NCBI GenBank assembly: GCA_023416315.1
Contig: JAEZIA010000113.1
Location: forward strand, 1 to 16,735
DNA from: Actinomycetes bacterium
GTDB lineage: Bacteria > Actinomycetota > Actinomycetes > Mycobacteriales > Mycobacteriaceae
Direction of reading: 5' to 3'
Length of the DNA: 16,735 nucleotides
Shown: piece by piece, positions 12,229 to 16,735 of the stretch
Layout: every line of letters starts with the position of its first letter
How positions within the stretch are numbered: the first letter of the stretch is position 1
The notes under the pieces: model-generated
Seen by the model: the letters and a program-made list of their open reading frames with translations, nothing else
Told to the model about the DNA's origin: nothing
Database searches by the model: none
Position numbers and translations under genes: made by a program

Positions 12229-13794
12229 ATGGATCCCTCGCCGCCCCCGCGAGCGGCCGCCCCGGGCAACCGCCGCGGCCGCCATCGAGGGCGGTCCAAC
12301 GGCGGGCGGGCCCTGCGGGCCGCCACCCGAGCCCTGATCGGCGTGGTGTCGGTCGCGATCGTGATGGCCACCGGCCTGGCCTACTCGCAGGCACACGGCT
12401 TGCTGAGCGGCATCACCGTCTCCCAGGCCCTGGGCTCAGACGAGCCGCGATCCAGCGGCGGGGCGATGAACATCCTGCTGATCGGTCTGGACTCCCGCAA
12501 AGACCAGGACGGCAACGAGTTGCCCGACGGACTGCTCGACAAGCTGCACGCCGGCGACTCCGACTCGGGCGGTTACAACACCAACACGTTGATCCTCGTG
12601 CACATCAGCGCCGACGACCGTGTCGTCGCGTTCTCGATACCGCGCGACGACTATGTGGCTGTCACTGGCATCAAGGGCTACGGCCACATCAAGATCAAAG
12701 AGGCGTACGGGCTGACCAAGGCGCAGACCGAGCAGAAGCTGGCCGACGAGGGTGTCTCAGACCGCAAGGAACTCGAGCGTGACGGGCGCGAAGCCGGACG
12801 CAAGGCCACCATCCGCGCGGTGCGTAATCTGACCGGCCAACCCATCGACTACTTCGCCGAGGTGAATCTCGCCAGCTTCTATCACCTCGCCGACAGCCTC
12901 GGCGGCGTCGAGGTGTGCCTGAACCATGCTGTCCACGACGACTACTCCGGTGCCGATTTCCCAGCCGGCCGCCAGATCCTCAACGCCGAACAGGCTTTGG
13001 CGTTCGTGCGGCAGCGGCACGGGTTGGAGAACGGAGACCTCGACCGCACCCATCGCCAGCAGGCGTTCCTGTTGTCGGTCACTCACCAGCTGCAGCAGTC
13101 GGGGTCGTTCACCGACCTCGACAAGTTCAAACGGCTGATGGAGGTGGCGCGCCAGGACATCGTCCTGTCGGAGGGGTGGGGCGAGGACCAGTTCCGCAGG
13201 ATGGCCGCGCTGGCCGGCGGTGACGTCGAGTTCCGCACGCTGCCCGTAGTGCGCTACGAGAACATCAACGGCCAGGACGTCAACATCGTCGACCCGAAGA
13301 AGATTCGCGCGGAGATCGCGCGGGCCATCGGCGGTGACTCGACGGCGGTCACCACCGCCGCTGTCCAACAACCGCTTCCGCCGCCCAACCCGAACACGAA
13401 GATCAGCATCGTCAACGCGAGCGACATCTCGGGTCTGGCCGCGCAGGCGGCGACACTGCTCGGCAAGCACGATTTCACCGTCAGCGAGGTCCGCGACCGG
13501 GAGTCCGGTGAACCGATCGACACGGTGATCACCTATGGCGCCGGGGCACAGGCCGACGCGCAGTCGGTGGCCAGCCTGCTCGGTGTGGAGAACGCCCCAC
13601 AGTCCACCAGCTCGGTCGCGGCCGACCATGTCCGGGTGGTGCTCGGCGACGGTTACGACCTGCCGCTGGAGCAGCTGCAGACGCCGGACAGCACCGAAAC
13701 GTCGACGAGCCGCGGCTGGTCGGACATGGGCGTGACGCCGACACCCGACCAGGGCGCCCCGATCGACGGCGGCTCGGTGCCCTGCGTCAACTGA
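12229..13794 (+). CDS. LytR-CpsA-Psr (LCP) family protein with LytR_C domain
   Basis: LCP enzymes attach undecaprenyl-linked glycopolymers to peptidoglycan; in mycobacteria they ligate arabinogalactan. The protein has 521 residues. The N-terminus is cytosolic and Pro/Arg-rich (1-33), with one membrane helix at about 34-53. The LCP domain (about 78-300) starts at MNILLIGLDSR and carries the conserved R139-D140 (SIPRDDYV) and the RQRHGLENGDLDRTHRQQAF segment near 260-280. The LytR_C domain (about 388-470) begins at KISIVNASDISGLA. The tail has SDMGVTPTP and ends PCVN. The open frame extends far upstream, but that part is antisense to the FAD-subunit gene, so I chose ATG 12229. CATACT ends 7 bases before it. 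The closest named relatives would be mycobacterial CpsA/Lcp1-type proteins; I cannot say which. Confidence 0.92.
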   Translation: MDPSPPPRAAAPGNRRGRHRGRSNGGRALRAATRALIGVVSVAIVMATGLAYSQAHGLLSGITVSQALGSDEPRSSGGAMNILLIGLDSRKDQDGNELPDGLLDKLHAGDSDSGGYNTNTLILVHISADDRVVAFSIPRDDYVAVTGIKGYGHIKIKEAYGLTKAQTEQKLADEGVSDRKELERDGREAGRKATIRAVRNLTGQPIDYFAEVNLASFYHLADSLGGVEVCLNHAVHDDYSGADFPAGRQILNAEQALAFVRQRHGLENGDLDRTHRQQAFLLSVTHQLQQSGSFTDLDKFKRLMEVARQDIVLSEGWGEDQFRRMAALAGGDVEFRTLPVVRYENINGQDVNIVDPKKIRAEIARAIGGDSTAVTTAAVQQPLPPPNPNTKISIVNASDISGLAAQAATLLGKHDFTVSEVRDRESGEPIDTVITYGAGAQADAQSVASLLGVENAPQSTSSVAADHVRVVLGDGYDLPLEQLQTPDSTETSTSRGWSDMGVTPTPDQGAPIDGGSVPCVN

Positions 13795-13805
13795 GCTCCA
13801 GCGCC

Positions 13806-13818
13806 TACCTTGGACGTT
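13806..13818 (+). promoter_or_regulatory. Possible -10 of a leaderless transcript
   Basis: TACCTT (13806-13811) ends 7 bases before ATG 13819, and no Shine-Dalgarno is present. The gene lies 24 bases after the LCP stop, so it may have its own start site as well as read-through. Confidence 0.4.
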
Positions 13819-14709
13819 ATGCGTATCGGAGTCATCGGGCTGGGCAATATGGGCGCGGGAATTGCCACCAATCTGGTCAAAGCCGGCCACGACGTGACCG
13901 TCTACAACCGATCTCGGGCGAAGGTCGACGCGCTCGCCGCAGCAGGCGCTCGGCCAGCCGACAGCGTTGCCGACGCCAGCCGGGGCGAGGTCGTGCTGAC
14001 GATGCTGGCCGACGACGCCGCGGTGGCGGCGGTGACGTTCGGTGACGACGGCATCCTCGCCTCGGCCGGGCCGGCCACCGTGCATATCTCGTCCAGCACG
14101 ATCAGTGTCGAGTTATCGAAACGCCTTGTCCACGAGCACAACTCGGCCGGGCAGCGGTTCGTCTCGGCACCGGTGTTCGGTAGGCCGGAGGCCGCCGCCG
14201 CGGCGGCGCTGTTCGTCGTCGCGGCAGGCCCGCCCGACGCGGTGACCGCAGTGACGCCGGTCTTCGACGCGATCGGCCAACGGACGTTCGTGGTGGGCGA
14301 AGATTCGCCGGCAGCCAATCTGGTCAAGCTGAGCGGTAACTTCCTGATCGGCTCGGTGATCGAATCGCTTGGTGAGGCGATGGCGTTGGTGGACCGCGGC
14401 GGGGTCGACAAACAGCAGTACCTGGAGATCCTGACGTCCACGCTGTTCTCGGCGCCGGTCTACAAGACCTACGGCGGACTCATCGCCAGCGAGCAGTTCG
14501 AACCGGCTGGCTTCGCGGCACCGTTGGGCCACAAGGACATTGGACTCGTCCTGGCGGCCGCCGAGGAACTGCGGGTGCCGTTGCCGATCGCCAGCCTGCT
14601 GCGCGACCGGTTCTTGCGGCTGCTCGCCGGCGGCGGCGAGCACCTGGATTGGTCGGCGGTCGGCAGCCTCGCGGCGCGTGACGCTGCGGGCTCAGACCAC
14701 TCCGCGTAG
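13819..14709 (+). CDS. 3-hydroxyisobutyrate dehydrogenase-like NAD(P)-dependent oxidoreductase
   Basis: The protein has 296 residues and belongs to the beta-hydroxyacid dehydrogenase family. The Rossmann motif GLGNMG is at 7-12. NRS near 30-32, after the second strand, suggests NADP preference (inference). The substrate loop VSAPVFGRPEAA takes the place of the usual DAPVSGG. The catalytic pair is K170 and N174 (NLVKLSGNF). The C-terminal all-helical domain contains PLGHKDIGLVLAAA. The loop change places it near the imine-reductase/glyoxylate-reductase-like branch rather than strict valine catabolism; no mmsA or other valine gene is nearby. ATG 13819 is preferred; TTG 13810 would add three residues. 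Its 3' end overlaps the convergent SDR gene by 18 bases. Confidence 0.9.
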   Translation: MRIGVIGLGNMGAGIATNLVKAGHDVTVYNRSRAKVDALAAAGARPADSVADASRGEVVLTMLADDAAVAAVTFGDDGILASAGPATVHISSSTISVELSKRLVHEHNSAGQRFVSAPVFGRPEAAAAAALFVVAAGPPDAVTAVTPVFDAIGQRTFVVGEDSPAANLVKLSGNFLIGSVIESLGEAMALVDRGGVDKQQYLEILTSTLFSAPVYKTYGGLIASEQFEPAGFAAPLGHKDIGLVLAAAEELRVPLPIASLLRDRFLRLLAGGGEHLDWSAVGSLAARDAAGSDHSA

Positions 14710-15522
14710 CCCGTCGGCGCCGTACGCCGGTTCCAGCATCGCCGAGTAGTCCGGTCCACGGCGCAGGTTCTGCCCGCCGTCGACACCGATGATCTGCCCA
14801 GTGATCCATTGGGCGGCATCGCTGAGCAGGAACAGCGCCGTGTTCGCGACGTCGGAGACCTCGCCGGGACGCGGCAGCGGCGTGCAGTCGGCGTAATCCC
14901 CACTGATTTCCGGCGAGTCGAGAACCAGTTGCACCAACTCGGTGCGGATCAGCCCCGGCCGGATGCCGTTCACTCGCACCCAGGACGGTCCGAGCTCGTC
15001 GGCGGCCAACTTGATCAGGTGGTCCAGGCCGGCCTTGGTGACGCCGTACGGCCCGAACCACCGATGGGTGTTGCTCGACGCGATCGACGAGATACCGACG
15101 AACGAACCGCCACCGCCGCGCACCATCTCGCGGGCCGAATGCTTGAGCACGTACATCGACCCGTTGATGTTGAGGTCGACGGTGGCACGCCATGCCTCCG
15201 AGTCGATCTGGGTGATCGGACCGATGGTCTGCGATCCGCCCGCGCAATGCACCACGCCGTGCAGCCCACCGTTCCACGCCGTGGCGGCATCGACGACGCC
15301 GGCAATCTGGTCCTCGTTGGTGACGTCGGCGGGTTCGTACCGGACGTTGCCGTTCGGTGCGGCGGCGTTGATCTCGTCAGCGGTCGCGGCCAGCCGGTCG
15401 GCACCGCGGCCGACAATCATGACGTTGGCGCCGGCCTTGGCCAGTCCCTCCGCCACTCCCTTGCCGATTCCGCTGCCACCACCGGTGACCAGATACGTCC
15501 GATCCTCGAACGAGAGCTGCAC
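14692..15522 (-). CDS. Classical SDR oxidoreductase
   Basis: The protein has 276 residues. TGGGSGIG is at 13-20, N118 (LNING), S145 (GISSIAS), Y159 and K163 (YGVTK). VGR at 37-39 after strand 2 suggests NADP use (inference). The C-terminal region PGEVSDVANTALFLLSDAAQWITGQIIGVDGGQ is typical of FabG-like/enoyl- or hydroxyacyl-type SDRs. The start is GTG 15522, preceded by GAGGAG 6 bases upstream; a frame open further upstream to 15708 has no such signal and is discussed separately. It is convergent with the hydroxyisobutyrate dehydrogenase-like gene and overlaps it. The substrate is unknown; the two overlapping oxidoreductases may or may not share a pathway. Confidence 0.93.
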   Translation of the reverse strand: MQLSFEDRTYLVTGGGSGIGKGVAEGLAKAGANVMIVGRGADRLAATADEINAAAPNGNVRYEPADVTNEDQIAGVVDAATAWNGGLHGVVHCAGGSQTIGPITQIDSEAWRATVDLNINGSMYVLKHSAREMVRGGGGSFVGISSIASSNTHRWFGPYGVTKAGLDHLIKLAADELGPSWVRVNGIRPGLIRTELVQLVLDSPEISGDYADCTPLPRPGEVSDVANTALFLLSDAAQWITGQIIGVDGGQNLRRGPDYSAMLEPAYGADGLRGVV

Positions 15523-15930
15523 GCCGTACTCCTCACACTCACAACAGGGTCTCCGTATAGAACCACGGCGCTGCGCCCACGCATAGCGCCCCGTCCCACC
15601 GCGGCGTCCAGCGAATATCCCAGCGCCAATGTCGGCGTAACCGAGGACTTTCGACGGTGAACGATAAGCCTTGATTCGGCAATCCGCGCTGCAGTATTTC
15701 GGGGCCATAACTGAGCCCAGCAGAATTTCCGCGCGGCGTTTTCTCCGGCGCCAGACGGTGCCTGTGAGCAGCGATTGTATGGCGGAAAATTCGGCCGAGC
15801 CTAAATATTGACCCCGGTGTAACAGGCAGCGCAGGACGATCGATAAAACCGCCGAACAACTGCGGGACTCCCGAGGCGGCCATACACTGCCTCACACCGT
15901 GACTCAGCAAACCGAGAAGAAGGCAGGATC
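15523..15930. other. 408-bp intergenic region, AT-richer, with a possible zinc-finger remnant
   Basis: I find no intact gene. The base composition has more AT runs than the surrounding coding DNA (TAAATATTG near 15801, TTTTC near 15740). On the minus strand, 15708-15661 reads APKYCSADCRIKAYR, like the YCSxxCRxxAYR half of a small zinc finger, in frame with the SDR but without supporting upstream cysteines. At the right end, TACACT (15883-15888) is a plausible -10 for the secreted-protein gene at 15931. Confidence 0.45.
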
Positions 15931-16239
15931 ATGGCTTATCTGAAGAATTCGGCGCGGCGCCTGGCTCTGGCAGGCGGCTTCGCGCTCGCGGTGGCGGCAG
16001 CCCCGGCACTTGCCGTTTTCGCTGTCCCGTCGGCCGCACCCGTCGCGGCGTGCCCGGCCGGTCAGACGGTCAATCCGGCAACCGGCGGGTGCGAGGTTGC
16101 GCCCAGCACAGGCCCGCAGGGTGGCCTGCCCGAAGTCCAGGGAATACCTTGCACAGGCGCAAACACCGGTCAGTGCATAGGATTGCAGGAAGAGCAGCAA
16201 GCTCCCGTGGTGCAACCCCGCTCGACCGTCAGTCCCTAG
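15931..16239 (+). CDS. Small secreted Ibp1-like protein, copy 1
   Basis: The protein has 102 residues. A Sec signal peptide (RRLALAGGFALAVAAAPALAVFA) ends near residue 33-40, giving a mature Pro/Gln-rich peptide of about 60-65 residues. It has four cysteines in two pairs (ACPAG...GGCE; GIPCTGANTGQC). The C-terminal block LPEVQGIPCTGANTGQC followed by IGLQE resembles mycobacterial proteins that I remember being annotated as intersectin-EH binding protein Ibp1; that name is from memory and the activity is not visible here. AAGGCAGGA lies just upstream of the ATG. A second copy follows 50 bases downstream. Use of ATA twice, TTG and GGA in the conserved block is unusual for this GC-rich DNA. Confidence 0.85.
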   Translation: MAYLKNSARRLALAGGFALAVAAAPALAVFAVPSAAPVAACPAGQTVNPATGGCEVAPSTGPQGGLPEVQGIPCTGANTGQCIGLQEEQQAPVVQPRSTVSP

Positions 16240-16267
16240 AACGGAGGGCCGGCATCGGAACTCCGTC

Positions 16268-16289
16268 AACTTCTTGAGAAAGTGAAGTT
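16268..16289 (+). promoter_or_regulatory. Inverted repeat around the ribosome binding site of copy 2
   Basis: AACTTC (16268-16273) and GAAGTT (16284-16289) pair perfectly around a 10-base loop that holds GAGAAAG, the only candidate ribosome binding site. The stem ends on the base before ATG 16290. It could modulate translation of copy 2 or be chance. Confidence 0.35.
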
Positions 16290-16670
16290 ATGGCGATTTG
16301 CTCTTCAGTCGGCCGCCGCATCCTCCTCGCGGGTGGATTCAGCGTCGCGATCGCAGCTGCTCCGGCGGTAGCGTTCTTCGCGGCGCCGTCAGGGGCACCG
16401 GCCGCGCCGGCCGCCGCCTGCCCGGCCGGCGAGCATGAGGACCTCTACACCGATCAGTGCATTCCGGAATTGGTCCCCAACCAGCCCGGCGGCAATTACC
16501 CGACGCCGAGCAGCACCGGTACCACCTACTCGACGCCGGGTGATCCCAACAGCCTCCCCGAGATTCAAGGCATCCCATGCACCGGCGCCAACACCGGCCA
16601 ATGCATCGGGCTGCAGGAGGACCAAGTTCCTGCGGTCACCCCGCACTCGAGCATTTCATCCAGCCCGTAG
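16290..16670 (+). CDS. Small secreted Ibp1-like protein, copy 2
   Basis: The protein has 126 residues and is a tandem paralogue of the gene at 15931. It has the same plan: signal peptide RRILLAGGFSVAIAAAPAVAFFA, a first Cys pair (AACPAGEHEDLYTDQC), a longer Ser/Thr/Pro/Gly linker (about 65-90) than copy 1, then the conserved block LPEIQGIPCTGANTGQC and IGLQE, ending in a Ser-rich tail. The linker and tail have diverged while the block is kept exactly apart from one Val/Ile change. The start ATG 16290 sits beside the GAGAAAG-containing hairpin. The pair is probably transcribed together. The function is unknown beyond secretion. Confidence 0.85.
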   Translation: MAICSSVGRRILLAGGFSVAIAAAPAVAFFAAPSGAPAAPAAACPAGEHEDLYTDQCIPELVPNQPGGNYPTPSSTGTTYSTPGDPNSLPEIQGIPCTGANTGQCIGLQEDQVPAVTPHSSISSSP

Positions 16671-16697
16671 TCCACGGGCCCAGCAGAGAGGGCAACG

Positions 16698-16735
16698 ATG
16701 CCTATCCACATCACCTGGGTACCGAAGCTGCTGAC
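16698..16735 (+). CDS. Start of an unidentified gene (cut by window end)
   Basis: ATG 16698 is preceded by AGAGAGGG 6 bases upstream and opens MPIHITWVPKLL before the window ends. Spacing of 27 bases from the copy 2 stop fits an operon. Too little is present to identify it; the start does not look like the signal peptides of the two preceding genes. Confidence 0.5.
   Translation, partial: MPIHITWVPKLL

Noticed and set aside
15539..15910. Minus-strand open frame of 123 codons upstream of the SDR
   Set aside because: No ribosome binding site, no domain, and it overlaps the likely promoters of both flanking genes.

Overview
The window looks like chromosomal DNA of a non-tuberculous mycobacterium (Mycolicibacterium/Mycobacterium type). 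It is GC-rich throughout and has several apparently leaderless genes. The first gene encodes a protein I recognise as mycobacterial PhoP. Small secreted proteins of a mycobacterial type (Ibp1-like), an LCP cell-wall ligase and a split molybdenum hydroxylase fit the same group. All identifications come from reading motifs and from memory of families; no search was run.

Layout. (1) 1-1617: phoP (minus, cut by the left edge) is divergent from a gene for a protein built of decapeptide repeats. A textbook PhoP box lies between them, and a tRNA-Thr(TGT) follows. (2) 1599-3102: a TetR-type regulator and an SDR oxidoreductase are divergent and share a mirror-symmetric promoter/operator that runs into both coding starts. 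The tetR 3' end runs into the tRNA on the opposite strand. (3) 3103-5700: a structured leader precedes a secreted or anchored zinc metallopeptidase with a cadherin-like domain. It converges on a small lipoprotein gene, and a broken paralogue of the lipoprotein lies beside it. (4) 5700-7775: an ammonium transporter gene and a GAP/Sap-family membrane protein gene lie head to tail, with GlnR-like GAAAC repeats upstream. (5) 7775-8191: a small DUF1232 membrane protein. (6) 8233-12000: a three-subunit molybdenum hydroxylase of the xanthine/CO dehydrogenase family is split into two convergent units, large subunit (+) and [2Fe-2S]/FAD subunits (-). The stop codons of the two units share one CTAG, and nearly the same palindromic operator sits at both promoters. 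(7) 12229-15522: an LCP protein, a 3-hydroxyisobutyrate dehydrogenase-like enzyme and a convergent SDR. (8) 15931-16735: two tandem small secreted Ibp1-like proteins and the start of a further gene.

How the parts relate. The regulatory DNA is the most informative part of the window. It predicts PhoP autoregulation, local TetR control of the SDR, nitrogen control of the transporter pair, and coordinated repression of both hydroxylase arms by one regulator that is not in the window. The hydroxylase has an AYRGPW active-site loop instead of the AYRCSFR of true CO dehydrogenase, so its substrate is unknown. I see no mobile element, CRISPR array or phage gene.
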